Source: Streptomyces griseomycini (lineage in GTDB: Bacteria > Actinomycetota > Actinomycetes > Streptomycetales > Streptomycetaceae). Taken from it: a stretch of DNA of 64,000 bases. Made by a program: the position numbers and the translations under genes. This document shows positions 9,201 through 20,541 of the stretch, piece after piece (positions within the stretch are counted from its first letter, which is position 1; each line of letters opens with the position of its first letter). The notes under the pieces were generated by a model, which saw nothing but the letters and a program-made list of their open reading frames with translations, had not been told where the DNA came from and made no database searches. The stretch is taken from NCBI RefSeq assembly GCF_014203535.1, contig NZ_JACHJI010000001.1, forward strand, positions 186,001-250,000. The letters are read 5' to 3'.

Positions 9201-9246
9201 CGCGCCGTGCCCCACGGGGAGGTCGGCTCCCTCGGGGCACGGCGCG
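9201..9246. terminator. Bidirectional hairpin between yceI and uvrA
   Basis: A perfect 13-bp stem (CGCGCCGTGCCCC and its complement) with a 20-base loop, lying between two convergent genes. It is positioned to end transcription in both directions. Confidence 0.8.
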
Positions 9247-9268
9247 TGACGGTGCGGGCGGCCGGTCG

Positions 9269-12295
<3,027 letters not shown>

Positions 12296-12351
12296 GCCGG
12301 TCCGCACCTTTCTTGAGAGAAGTGACAGGGGCGGGGCCCCCGTGCTTTCTC

Positions 12352-12374
12352 AGACTAGGGGGAGCCACTGACAA
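12352..12374 (-). promoter_or_regulatory. PafBC/RecA_NDp-type promoter of uvrA
   Basis: On the minus strand: TTGTCAGTG, eight bases, TAGTCT. This is an exact match to TTGTCRGTG-N8-TAnnnT, the LexA- and RecA-independent damage promoter defined in mycobacteria and also described for Streptomyces recA. Initiation near 12345 would leave a leader of about 50 bases before the GTG. Confidence 0.88.
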
Positions 12375-12482
12375 CGCCGGTCGGATTCACGGGTTGAGAA
12401 CAAACCCCGGTCCTCCAGCATGCCCGACGCCGAACACGACCTTATGGCACGCGCATTCGATTTACGGTGCCGCTTCGCCCTC

Positions 12483-12511
12483 TTCACCCGAAGGTGTGGC
12501 GCGGCTAGGGT
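12483..12511 (+). promoter_or_regulatory. HrdB-type promoter of the MDMPI-like gene, leaderless
   Basis: A -35 element TTCACC, 17 bases, and -10 TAGGGT; the A of the ATG at 12519 is eight positions beyond the -10. There is no ribosome binding site, so the transcript is probably leaderless. This supports the chosen start. Confidence 0.6.
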
Positions 12512-12518
12512 CAGCACC

Positions 12519-13268
12519 ATGATTGATCACGCTCATGACCTGGCGTCTGTGCAGACCGCGACCGAACGGCTGCTCACCGCGGTCGGCGCACTGGACAACG
12601 CGGCTGTGACCCAGTCGTCACGGCTGCCCGGCTGGACCCGCGGTCACGTGCTGACCCACCTCGCCCGCAACGCGGACGCCCTGGTGAACGTCCTCGCGGG
12701 GCGCCCCATGTACGCCTCCGGCGAGGCGCGGGACGCCGACATCGAGCAGGGCGCCCCGCGCGCCCTCGACGCGCAGCTCGCCGACGTGCGGGAGAGCGCG
12801 GAGCGCTTCCGGCGGGCGGGCGCGGCACCGGCGGACTGGTCGCGCACGGTGGAGCTGCGCAACGGGGTCACGGACCGGGCGGCCGGGGTGCCGTTCCGGC
12901 GCTGGGCCGAGGTGGAGCTGCACCACGTGGACCTCGGCATCGGCTACGAGCTGGAGGACCTTCCGGCGGAGTTCACGGAGCGGGAGATCGACTTCCTGGC
13001 CCGGCGGTTCGCCGGGCACCGGGACGTGCCCGCGACGAGCCTGACCGCCGACGACGGCCGCTCCTGGAGCACCGGGGGCGGGGCCGAGGGCGGCCCGGTC
13101 ATGGTCGAGGGTGCGGCCGCCGACCTGCTCGGCTGGCTCGCCGGGCGCCGCGACGGCTCCGGGCTGAGGGTGAAGGGCGGCGCGCTTCCGGTGCTCCCGC
13201 CGCTGGAGCGGGAGCGTCGACGCTCCCGCTCCAGCGGCGGGGACGACCGGGCCGGGCTGCCGCTATAG
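12519..13268 (+). CDS. Maleylpyruvate isomerase-family (MDMPI) protein
   Basis: 249 residues with an N-terminal DinB-like four-helix domain that in this family binds mycothiol and a metal: SSRLPGWTRGHVLTHLARNA (about 31-50) supplies one conserved His, and VELHHVDLGIGY (about 132-143) further ones. The family includes mycothiol-dependent maleylpyruvate isomerase and uncharacterised thiol-dependent enzymes, so the substrate cannot be read here. The conserved part appears to end at LPVLPPL; the last 20 residues (an arginine/serine-rich run) are encoded by a 46-bp perfect palindrome and look like read-through of a former terminator. The start is supported by a leaderless promoter. Confidence 0.85.
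   Translation: MIDHAHDLASVQTATERLLTAVGALDNAAVTQSSRLPGWTRGHVLTHLARNADALVNVLAGRPMYASGEARDADIEQGAPRALDAQLADVRESAERFRRAGAAPADWSRTVELRNGVTDRAAGVPFRRWAEVELHHVDLGIGYELEDLPAEFTEREIDFLARRFAGHRDVPATSLTADDGRSWSTGGGAEGGPVMVEGAAADLLGWLAGRRDGSGLRVKGGALPVLPPLERERRRSRSSGGDDRAGLPL
13196..13241. repeat. 46-bp perfect palindrome inside the 3' end of a gene
   Basis: The 23-base half-site starts CCCGCCGCTGGAGCGGGAGC and is followed by its exact reverse complement with no spacer. It encodes the basic tail of the MDMPI-like protein. As RNA it would form a very stable hairpin, like the terminators between genes elsewhere in this window, yet it precedes the stop codon by 24 bases. Confidence 0.9.
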
Positions 13269-13278
13269 GCTGACCGTC

Positions 13279-13935
13279 ATGACGTACAGCGGTCGGGTGA
13301 CGGTCGGCGGCCCAGCCGACGTGCACGAACTCAAGGACCTGATGATCACCAAGGTCGCGGTCGGTCCCATGGACAACAACGCCTATCTGCTGCGGTGCCG
13401 GGCCACCGACGAGCAACTGCTGATCGACGCGGCCAACGACGCCCAGACCCTGCTGGGCACGATCGGTGACGACGGCATCGCGTCCGTCGTCACCACCCAC
13501 CGGCACGGCGACCACTGGCAGGCACTGGCCCAGGTGGTGGCCGCCACCGGCGCCCGCACCCACGCCGGCCGGGACGACGCCGAGGGCATCCCGGTGCCGA
13601 CCGACGTCCTGGTCGACGACGGCGACACCATCCGCGTGGGGCGGGTGGAACTCACCGCCCGCCACCTGGTCGGGCACACGCCCGGATCGATCGCCCTCGT
13701 CTACGACGATCCGCACGGGCATCCGCACGTGTTCACCGGGGACTGCCTGTTCCCGGGCGGTGTGGGCAACACCCACAAGGACCCGAAGGCGTTCGCCAGC
13801 CTGATCCACGACGTCGAGACCAAGATCTTCGACGTGCTCCCCGACGAGACCTGGGTCTACCCCGGCCACGGCGACGACACCACGCTGGGCGCGGAACGCC
13901 CGCACCTGCCGGAGTGGCACGCGCGCGGGTGGTGA
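13279..13935 (+). CDS. Metallo-beta-lactamase-fold hydrolase
   Basis: 218 residues. The metal-binding motif THRHGDHW (about 73-80) and further ligands at GHTPGS (about 134-139), TGDCLFPGGVGNT (about 154-166) and the terminal YPGHGDDTTLG place it in the glyoxalase II-like branch. It probably hydrolyses a thioester or persulfide-type substrate; the preceding thiol-dependent-type protein makes a mycothiol link plausible but unproven. The gene begins ten bases after its neighbour, but a TAGGCT seven bases before the ATG suggests its own leaderless promoter. Confidence 0.9.
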   Translation: MTYSGRVTVGGPADVHELKDLMITKVAVGPMDNNAYLLRCRATDEQLLIDAANDAQTLLGTIGDDGIASVVTTHRHGDHWQALAQVVAATGARTHAGRDDAEGIPVPTDVLVDDGDTIRVGRVELTARHLVGHTPGSIALVYDDPHGHPHVFTGDCLFPGGVGNTHKDPKAFASLIHDVETKIFDVLPDETWVYPGHGDDTTLGAERPHLPEWHARGW

Positions 13936-14065
13936 GCGGCGGGCCTCCGCCCACGCACCCCGTGTGAATCCTTCGCACGCTCCCGCGTCCCGCGCGCTCC
14001 CCGCGCACGCCTTCACGCGGTCCACCGGAGGCGGTCCCGTCCGGGACGACGGCTCCTGGGCGGGC

Positions 14066-14096
14066 GGCCGCCGGTCCCCGTCCCCGACCGGCGGCC
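14066..14096. terminator. Hairpin between convergent genes
   Basis: A perfect 11-bp stem (GGCCGCCGGTC and complement) with a nine-base C-rich loop, between the metallo-hydrolase and aroQ. It is probably bidirectional. Confidence 0.7.
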
Positions 14097-14112
14097 CGGA
14101 CGGGGGCGGGGC

Positions 14113-14586
14113 TCATGCCCCGGCCACTCCCGTACCGGCCAGCGCCGCGATCCGCTCCACCGCGAACACGTACCCCTGCACCCCGCACCCCGCGATGACG
14201 CCGTCGGCGCGCAGGGAGACGTAGGAGTGGTGCCGGAAGGACTCGCGCCGGTGGATGTTGGAGATGTGGACCTCCACCACGGGCAGGCCGTCACAGGCGT
14301 TGAGGGCGTCCAGGAGCGCGACGGAGGTGTGCGAGTAGGCGCCGGGGTTGATGACGATCCCGCAGTGGTTCAGCCGTGCCTCGTGGATCCAGTCCACCAG
14401 CTGACCCTCGTGGTTGGACTGCCGCAGGTCCACCGTGCCGTTGTGCGCGGCGGCCGCCTTCGCGCACATCGCCTCCACGTCGGCGAGCGTGTCGGAGCCG
14501 TAGATCTCCGGCTGGCGCTGTCCGAGCAGGTTCAGGTTGGGGCCGTTGAGGATCATGATCGGTGCGGTGGCCAGATTACGGGGCAC
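14113..14586 (-). CDS. aroQ: Type II 3-dehydroquinate dehydratase
   Basis: Third step of the shikimate pathway: 3-dehydroquinate to 3-dehydroshikimate. It has 157 residues, the normal length for the dodecameric type II enzyme. Visible motifs are [19 protein letters not shown] (about 11-29, with the catalytic Tyr), [25 protein letters not shown] and [18 protein letters not shown] (catalytic His). The GTG at 14586 is preceded by GGAGG five bases upstream; longer readings from 14664 add an unconserved leader. It stands alone with no other aro gene nearby. Confidence 0.96.
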   Translation of the reverse strand: MPRNLATAPIMILNGPNLNLLGQRQPEIYGSDTLADVEAMCAKAAAAHNGTVDLRQSNHEGQLVDWIHEARLNHCGIVINPGAYSHTSVALLDALNACDGLPVVEVHISNIHRRESFRHHSYVSLRADGVIAGCGVQGYVFAVERIAALAGTGVAGA

Positions 14587-14691
14587 GGTTCCTCCGGTCC
14601 GTTCGGGATGGGTGCGGTCCTCGTCGGAACCACTGTCCGGACCCGGTTTATCACGGTGCGCCACGAGGCCGTTGGCCTCTAGCCTCCCGGC

Positions 14692-15738
14692 ATGACCGAC
14701 ATCGTGTACCCGCCCAAGCCCTCACCGGGCGACCGCATCGCCGTGCTCTCGCCCTCCTCCGGCCTCCCGGGGCTCTTCCCGCTCCCCTTCGAACTGGGGC
14801 TGGAGCGACTGCGCGCGGAGTACGGACTGAAGCCGGTCGAGTACCCGGCGACGCGCACCATGGGTTCGACACCGCAGCAGCGCGCCGACGACGTCCACGC
14901 CGCCTTCGCCGACCCGGAGATCAAGGCGGTCATCGCGTCGATCGGCGGCGACGACCAGATCACCGTCGTGCCGCTGCTGGACCGGGAGCTGATCCGCGCC
15001 CACCCGAAGCCGTTCATCGGGATGAGCGACAACACCAACCTGCTCGCCTTCCTCCACGAGACCGGGATCGTCGGGTTCCACGGCGCGAGCGTGATGGTCG
15101 AGCTGGGCCGCCCCGGCGCCCTGCACCCGCAGACCGCCGAGTCCCTGCGGGCCGCTCTGTTCACCCCGGGCCCGTACGAGCTGCGCCCCGCCGAGCGGTG
15201 GCGCGACGTCGACCGGGACTGGGCGGACCCGGCGACGTTCGAGGCGGAGCCGGAGACCCGGCCGGGGACCGGCTGGACCTGGGTGAACGCCGACCGGGTG
15301 GTCGAGGGCCGCACCTGGGGCGGCTGCCTGGAGATCGTCGGCTGGATGCTGATGGCCGGCCGCGGGGTCGCACGGGACCTGTCGGAGTACGACGGCGGTG
15401 TGCTGTTCCTGGAGACCTCGGAGGAACTGCCGAGCGCCGAGGAGGTCTTCCGCACCCTGCGGAACATGGGCGAGCGGGGGTTGCTCGGGCGCTTCTCGGC
15501 GCTCCTCATGGGCCGCCCGAAGACCTGGTCGTTCGAGCGGCCCCTCAGCCCCGAGGAGGGCGCGGCCTACGCCGCCGCGCAGCGCGACGCGGTCTCGCGG
15601 GCGATGCGGGCCTACGCCCCGGACAGTATCGTCGTCTTCGACGTGGACCTCGGACACACCGATCCGCAGCTGGTGATCCCCTACGGCGGCCTGGTTCGGG
15701 TCGACGGTCCCGCCCGGCGCATCACCGTCACGTACTGA
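14692..15738 (+). CDS. S66-family LD-carboxypeptidase / MccF-like peptidase
   Basis: 348 residues. The nucleophile region [15 protein letters not shown] (about 109-123) and conserved SIGGDDQ (about 83-89), with a C-terminal GHTDPQ segment, match the serine peptidase family S66, which comprises murein tetrapeptide LD-carboxypeptidases and the MccF enzymes that cleave microcin C-type conjugates. There is no signal peptide, so a cytoplasmic role in muropeptide recycling or detoxification is likely. TAGCCT seven bases before the ATG may be the -10 of a near-leaderless transcript. It ends seven bases before the convergent antiporter gene. Confidence 0.88.
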   Translation: MTDIVYPPKPSPGDRIAVLSPSSGLPGLFPLPFELGLERLRAEYGLKPVEYPATRTMGSTPQQRADDVHAAFADPEIKAVIASIGGDDQITVVPLLDRELIRAHPKPFIGMSDNTNLLAFLHETGIVGFHGASVMVELGRPGALHPQTAESLRAALFTPGPYELRPAERWRDVDRDWADPATFEAEPETRPGTGWTWVNADRVVEGRTWGGCLEIVGWMLMAGRGVARDLSEYDGGVLFLETSEELPSAEEVFRTLRNMGERGLLGRFSALLMGRPKTWSFERPLSPEEGAAYAAAQRDAVSRAMRAYAPDSIVVFDVDLGHTDPQLVIPYGGLVRVDGPARRITVTY

Positions 15739-15745
15739 GGCCGTC

Positions 15746-16861
15746 CTACGGGTTGATCGCCAGCTCCAGGTAGGCCGCGAGCAGCACCAGGTGCACTCCT
15801 CCCTGGAGCGGCGTGGCCCGCCCGGGGACCACGGTCAGCGCGCTCACCACCACGGTCAGGGCGAGCAGCACCATGTGGGTGTTGCCGAGGCCGAGGACGA
15901 GCGGGCCGGTGAGCCAGAGGGAGGCCAGCGCGACCGCGGGGATGGTCAGGCCGATACTGGCCATCGCCGAGCCCAGCGCGAGGTTCATGCTGATCTGGAC
16001 CTGATCGCGGCGTGCGGCGCGCACCGCGGCGATGGTCTCGGGGAGGAGCACCAGCATCGCGATGATCACACCGACGACGGCGTGGGGCAGGCCGGCCGTC
16101 TCCACTGCGGACTCGATGGTGGGCGAGACGCCTTTGGCGAGGCCGACCACCCCGATCAGTGCCAGGCCCAGCAGCCCCAGACTGATCAGCGCGGTGCGCG
16201 TGGACGGCGCTTCGGCGTGCCCCCCGGTGTACTCGCCGCCGGTGAGCCCCTTGTCCTGCCGGGAGACGGGCAGGAAGTAGTCGCGGTGCCGCACGGTCTG
16301 CGTCGTCACGAACAAGCCGTAGAGGATCAGTGAGGAGACCGCCGCGAACGTGAGCTGCACGGTGGAGAACTCCGGACCCGGCTTGCTCGTGGTGAACGTC
16401 GGCAGCACCAGGCTGAGGGTCGCCAGCGTCGCGACCGTGGCGAGGGCCGCACCGGTGCCTTCCGGGTTGAAGACCGCCGTGCCGTGGCGCAGCGAGCCGA
16501 CCAGCAGACTCAGCCCGAGGATGCCGTTGCAGGTGATCATCACGGCCGCGAACACGGTGTCCCTGGCGAGCGTCGCGCTCTTGTCCCCGCCGTCGAGCAT
16601 GAGGGTCACGATCAGCGCCACCTCGATGACGGTGACGGCGACCGCGAGGACCAGGGAGCCGAAGGGTTCACCGACCCGGTGGGCGACCACCTCGGCGTGG
16701 TGCACGGCCGCCAGCACGGCCCCCGCGAGCACCAGGGTGATCGCGACGACGACCATTCCGGGCAGCTCGCGTCCCCAGGTGAGGACCAGCAGGACCACGG
16801 CGAGCAGGGGCACCAGGGTCGTCCACTCTGTCGCGAGTCGCCTCCTGAGCCGAGCGCTCAT
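15746..16861 (-). CDS. Ca2+/H+ (cation/proton) antiporter, CaCA superfamily
   Basis: 371 residues, almost all hydrophobic, with about 11 predicted membrane segments and the two CaCA alpha-repeats: the first around MITCNGILGLSLLVGSLRHG and AVFNPEG, the second around QISMNLALGSAMASIGLTIP (about 275-295). Closest in pattern to ChaA/CAX proteins, which exchange Ca2+, Na+ or K+ for protons at the plasma membrane. ATG 16861 is chosen because the upstream open frame is hydrophilic and unconserved in character; an ATG at 16972 is the alternative. It lies next to TerC, another probable metal exporter. Confidence 0.88.
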   Translation of the reverse strand: MSARLRRRLATEWTTLVPLLAVVLLVLTWGRELPGMVVVAITLVLAGAVLAAVHHAEVVAHRVGEPFGSLVLAVAVTVIEVALIVTLMLDGGDKSATLARDTVFAAVMITCNGILGLSLLVGSLRHGTAVFNPEGTGAALATVATLATLSLVLPTFTTSKPGPEFSTVQLTFAAVSSLILYGLFVTTQTVRHRDYFLPVSRQDKGLTGGEYTGGHAEAPSTRTALISLGLLGLALIGVVGLAKGVSPTIESAVETAGLPHAVVGVIIAMLVLLPETIAAVRAARRDQVQISMNLALGSAMASIGLTIPAVALASLWLTGPLVLGLGNTHMVLLALTVVVSALTVVPGRATPLQGGVHLVLLAAYLELAINP

Positions 16862-17153
16862 GGGGCGATCGTTCCAGACGTGGGGGGACGCCGCATCTCG
16901 TCGATGACCCCTTTCGACCGTATCCCTCCGCTCCGTCGTCCTGATCGTCCCGGGGTCATCATGGTCACGCATGGCCTCCTCGTACGAGTCGCACTCGGTG
17001 GGCGCCGGAGGGCGGCGCGGGGTGTTCGCGGTCCTTCGGTGGCGTGCCGTCGCCGGGGTACGCCGCCGACAACACGCGGGCACCGGGAGCGAAGGTCGGC
17101 GATGTGCTTCCCTCCGTTCCCGGTGCCGGCTGTTCTTCTGTGCGACGGCGGGA
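16862..17153. other. Gap between antiporter and terC
   Basis: 292 bases downstream of terC and upstream of the antiporter. I see no convincing gene and no obvious terminator. It should hold the antiporter promoter on the minus strand. Confidence 0.5.
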
Positions 17154-18155
17154 TCAGGTGCCGACGCTGTCCTTCTCGTGGCTCTCGCCCGGGCCCTGTG
17201 CGGCCTCGGCCTCGGCCGTCTTGCGGGAGGCCCGCAGGCTGGTGATCGTGGTGACGATCAGGACCGCACAGATCACACCCAGTGAGACCGGGATGCTGAT
17301 CTCGGGGACGTGGACCCCGGACTCGTGCAGCGCGTGCAGCACCAGCTTCACGCCGATGAAGCCGAGGATGATCGACAGACCGTAGGAGAGGTGGACCAGC
17401 TTCTTCAGCAGGCCGCCGATGAGGAAGTACAGCTGCCGCAGACCCATCAGGGCGAAGGCGTTCGCGGTGAACACGATGTACGGGTCCTGGGTCAGGCCGA
17501 AGATCGCGGGGATCGAGTCGAGCGCGAACAGGACGTCGGTGGTGCCGATGGCGAGCATCACGACCAGCATCGGGGTCATGACCCGCTTGCCGTTCTGCTC
17601 GATCCACAGCTTGGTGCCGTGGTACCGGTCGGCCACGCCGAAGCGGCGCTCGGCGGCCTTGAGGAGCTTGTTCTCCTCGTACTCCTCGTCCTCCTCGTCG
17701 GCCCGGGCCTCCTGGATGAGCTTCCAGGCGGTCCAGATCAGGAAGGCCCCGAAGAGGTAGAACACCCAGGAGAAGCTGGCGAGGATCGCGGCGCCCGCGG
17801 CGATGAAGACCGCGCGCAGCACCAGGGCTATGAGGACACCGATCAGGAGAACCCGCTGCTGGTACTGCGACGGCACCGCGAACTTCGCCATGATCAGGAC
17901 GAAGACGAAGAGGTTGTCGACGCTCAGCGACTTCTCGGTGATGAAGCCAGCGAAGAACTCGCCGGCGGGCTGGCCGCCGCCGAAGGCCAGCAGGCCGAGC
18001 CCGAAGAGCACGGCCAGGACGATCCAGACGACCGTCCAGATTCCGGCTTCCTTGATGGATACGTCGTGCGGCTTGCGGCCGATGAAGAAGTCGACCGCGA
18101 TCAGGGCGGCGAGGCCCACGATCGTCAGGACCCACAGGGTCATGGAAACTTCCAC
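17154..18155 (-). CDS. TerC-family membrane protein, probable Mn2+ exporter
   Basis: 333 residues with about nine membrane segments. The N-terminal VDFFIGRKPHDVSIKEAGIW and the acidic-residue signature FAGFITEKSLSVDNLFVFVL (about 77-96) are typical of TerC/Alx proteins; a D/E-rich cytoplasmic loop (RADEEDEEYEENK) sits near the middle. TerC-family proteins have been linked to tellurite resistance and, for Alx/YkoY/MeeF-type members, to Mn2+ export. The GTG start has GGAGG four bases upstream; an ATG four codons on is possible. The leader carries a probable yybP-ykoY-like Mn2+ riboswitch that can mask this ribosome binding site. Confidence 0.93.
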   Translation of the reverse strand: MEVSMTLWVLTIVGLAALIAVDFFIGRKPHDVSIKEAGIWTVVWIVLAVLFGLGLLAFGGGQPAGEFFAGFITEKSLSVDNLFVFVLIMAKFAVPSQYQQRVLLIGVLIALVLRAVFIAAGAAILASFSWVFYLFGAFLIWTAWKLIQEARADEEDEEYEENKLLKAAERRFGVADRYHGTKLWIEQNGKRVMTPMLVVMLAIGTTDVLFALDSIPAIFGLTQDPYIVFTANAFALMGLRQLYFLIGGLLKKLVHLSYGLSIILGFIGVKLVLHALHESGVHVPEISIPVSLGVICAVLIVTTITSLRASRKTAEAEAAQGPGESHEKDSVGT

Positions 18156-18159
18156 TGCG

Positions 18160-18333
18160 CCTCCGGCAGATACGTCACACGGTAGATGTCAGCGTCGTCG
18201 CTGCCGGAGGTCTCTTCCACCCGGGCCCAGGCGCAGGGCAGCGCCGGACAGGCCCATGGGCCGACGCCCCGGGATCTGGCCTGATCCGTATTGACGGGGT
18301 CGCCGCACAGACAGGGAGTACTCCCCTCCGTGC
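18160..18333 (-). promoter_or_regulatory. yybP-ykoY-like (Mn2+) riboswitch leader of terC
   Basis: On the minus strand the leader holds, in order, CGGAGGGGAGTACTCCC, then CGTCAATACGG, then GGAAGAGACCTCCGGCAG. These resemble the conserved GGGGAGUA, GUCAACAUAC and GAGACCUUU boxes of the yybP-ykoY class. The closing strand CCTCCGGCAG (18201-18210) is perfectly complementary to CTGCCGGAGG (18160-18169), which contains the terC ribosome binding site. It can instead pair with the 5' CGGAGG of the aptamer. These exclusive pairings suggest translation is switched on when Mn2+ stabilises the aptamer. The family assignment is by eye. Confidence 0.7.
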
Positions 18334-18362
18334 AAGAGACAGTACCCCATTTTCCAAGGATT

Positions 18363-18394
18363 GGTAAAGGGCTAGGTAAAGGACGGTATAAAGG
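18363..18394. repeat. Three GGTAAAGG-type direct repeats upstream of the terC leader
   Basis: GGTAAAGG at 18363 and 18375, and GGTATAAAGG at 18385, in an unusually A/T-rich patch for this genome. Spacing of 12 and 10 bases is about one helical turn, as for a cooperatively bound activator or repressor. The patch lies just upstream of the terC leader and downstream of the TerD-FtsK-like gene. Confidence 0.55.
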
Positions 18395-18443
18395 CGCAGG
18401 TCGGAGTGGGTTTACAGAAGGTTTGCCCAGACCCGCGGGACAC

Positions 18444-20453
18444 TCACCGGTTCCCTGGGCGGCGGGCGGCGGCGACCTGGGTGAGGACCTGGTGGAGGAC
18501 CTGGCTGCCGGGCGGCACCAGTGGGGGCTCGTACGTCCAGGCGTGTCCGACCCACGGGTCGGCCAGGTGATCGTCGGCCACCGGGGTCAACCGCAGCAGC
18601 GAACGCCACAGTGGGTCGAGCAGCGGGCCGTAGCCGGCGGACTCCTCGCGGTCGGCGACCATCATCAGGTGCACGCCGACGGACGGTCCCTCGTCGGCGA
18701 GGTAGCGCAGCTGGTTGACGGCCCGGTCGTCGAAACCGTGCGGGAAGTCGTTGACGATCAGCAGCTGCTGGGAGGTGTCGAAGCCGGGGGGCAGCGCGTC
18801 GGGTGCGCCTCCGCGCAGCGCCATCTGCACCAGGTCGACCCGCTGGGTGAGTCTGCCCAGCACCTCCGTCACGCCCGCTGCTCCCTGGGCGGGCGGGGCC
18901 GCGAGCACACCGGTCTGCGTCAGCGGCGCCAGCGCCTGTGCGCCGGATCCGGCCGGGTCGATGACGTGCACGGTGAACTCGCCCGCCGGGTAGACGGCGA
19001 GCAGCCGGGCCGCGTGGGCCACCGCCGTCTCCACGGCGAGGCGCCGCATGTCGTGGGCGTCGGCGAACGATCCGTCGAGCGAGCCGGTCCGTCCGCTGTC
19101 GATCCACAGCCCGCGCTCCAGCGGCAGCCGGAGCAGCATGGGGATGCGGATCGGGTCGGCCTCGGGAAGGCGGAGGTCGCCCAGGCGCAGCGCCATGGGT
19201 ATCTCCATGGGCACCCGGTAGGCGTGCCAGACGGGGTTGTCCCAGCGCGCGAAGGCCGGGGGCAGTGCGGGTTCGACGACCTCGGCCTCGGCGACGAGCT
19301 GGGCGAGGTCCCGGTCGAGGGCCTCCCTCGCCTGGTCGACGAGTCGGCCGTGCCGGGCGCGGGCCGCCTCGCGCGCGGCGTCGCCCTGGCCGCCGATCCG
19401 GCTGCGCGGGTCGGACAGGGCCTGCTCCAGCTCCTTGTCCATGCGCGACTCGGCGAAGTCGACGGCGCTCCGGTAGGCGGCGGTGGTGCGGGCCAGGTCC
19501 TCGAACATGCCCCAGACCTGGTTGTAGAGCCGCTCCTCCATGGACCAGCCGGTGGCGTCCCCCGCGACGGGCTGCGCGGGTTGCCCGGGCGGAGCCGGTG
19601 GCGCGGTCGGCGGGGGCGGCGGCGGAGCGGAGGTCTGCCGCCGGGGGTGGCTGTAGTCGATCGGGCCGCCGCCGGTGGCCGGGGACGGGTCCGCCGCGCC
19701 GACTCCCCCGTACGCCGGCTGCGGCCCGTCCTGTCCCGGCAGACCGGCCGGCTGCCCGCCGTACGCGGGCGCGACGGGGCCCGGGGCGCCCTGGGGCGCG
19801 GTGCCTCCCTGGTCCGGGCCGACGGCCGGTGCGGCGGCCTGACGGGAGCGGTCGCCTTCGGACGGGCGGGGCGGGGGCGCCTGCACGGAGCGGGCGAGGC
19901 CCTGCGCGACCGCCTCCCCGATGCCGGCCGCGAGCTGCTGGGCCTGGGGCAGGCCCTGGTCGGTGAAGAGTTCGGCCAGGCCGCCGGCGTACCCCTGGCC
20001 GACGGCGCGCACCTTCCAGGCGCCCTGCCGCCGGTAGAGCTCCAGGGCGACGACGGCCGACTCGGCCTCCAGACCGGTGATGGTGTAGCTGGCGACCTCG
20101 GTGCCGTCCAGGCCGGTGACGGCGACGAAGGGGGCCGCCACGGCGCCGAACCGGGCGGGTCCCGGACCGCCGCCCGGGGCGGGCAGCGCGAGCAGCACGC
20201 TGACCCGGTGGACCGCGTCCGTCATCGCGTCCAGGTCCACCGCGAGACGGTGGTCGGCGGCCGCCTGCCGCGGCACCTCCAGGCCGGGCTGGGCGGGGGC
20301 GCCCGGATGGGCCACCCACTCCGTCCCGTGGATCCGGCCGTTCTCGTCGCCGAGCGCGGCCGCGGCCACGATCGGCGTGCCGGCCGAGATCCGGATCTCC
20401 AGACGGGACTGGGAGAGCGGGTGGTTCTGCCCCCGCACCAGCTCGGCCGTCAT
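18444..20453 (-). CDS. TerD domain fused to a degenerate FtsK/HerA-like ATPase domain
   Basis: 669 residues. Residues 1-185 are a TerD-type beta-sandwich (SRLEIRISAGTPIVAAAALG at the start, VGQGYAGGLAELFTDQGL at its end). Residues 185-315 are a P/Q/G-rich linker with a poly-proline run. Residues 320-410 are helical and charged. Residues 420-660 resemble the FtsK/SpoIIIE fold: RLPLERGLWIDSGRTGS where the P-loop should be, but lacking GK[ST], and QLLIVNDFPHGF as a Walker B-like strand, then VGVHLMMVADRE. ATP hydrolysis is therefore doubtful. It follows terD by 88 bases and is probably co-transcribed. A role in Ter-type stress responses is inferred. Confidence 0.8.
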   Translation of the reverse strand: MTAELVRGQNHPLSQSRLEIRISAGTPIVAAAALGDENGRIHGTEWVAHPGAPAQPGLEVPRQAAADHRLAVDLDAMTDAVHRVSVLLALPAPGGGPGPARFGAVAAPFVAVTGLDGTEVASYTITGLEAESAVVALELYRRQGAWKVRAVGQGYAGGLAELFTDQGLPQAQQLAAGIGEAVAQGLARSVQAPPPRPSEGDRSRQAAAPAVGPDQGGTAPQGAPGPVAPAYGGQPAGLPGQDGPQPAYGGVGAADPSPATGGGPIDYSHPRRQTSAPPPPPPTAPPAPPGQPAQPVAGDATGWSMEERLYNQVWGMFEDLARTTAAYRSAVDFAESRMDKELEQALSDPRSRIGGQGDAAREAARARHGRLVDQAREALDRDLAQLVAEAEVVEPALPPAFARWDNPVWHAYRVPMEIPMALRLGDLRLPEADPIRIPMLLRLPLERGLWIDSGRTGSLDGSFADAHDMRRLAVETAVAHAARLLAVYPAGEFTVHVIDPAGSGAQALAPLTQTGVLAAPPAQGAAGVTEVLGRLTQRVDLVQMALRGGAPDALPPGFDTSQQLLIVNDFPHGFDDRAVNQLRYLADEGPSVGVHLMMVADREESAGYGPLLDPLWRSLLRLTPVADDHLADPWVGHAWTYEPPLVPPGSQVLHQVLTQVAAARRPGNR

Positions 20454-20541
20454 CGCCTTCGTCCCCCTGTGTCGCGTGTGGTGGGTGCGTGTGTCGCCCG
20501 CCGGCCGCCTCGACCGGCGCGCTCCGAGTGCCCTCGGGTGC

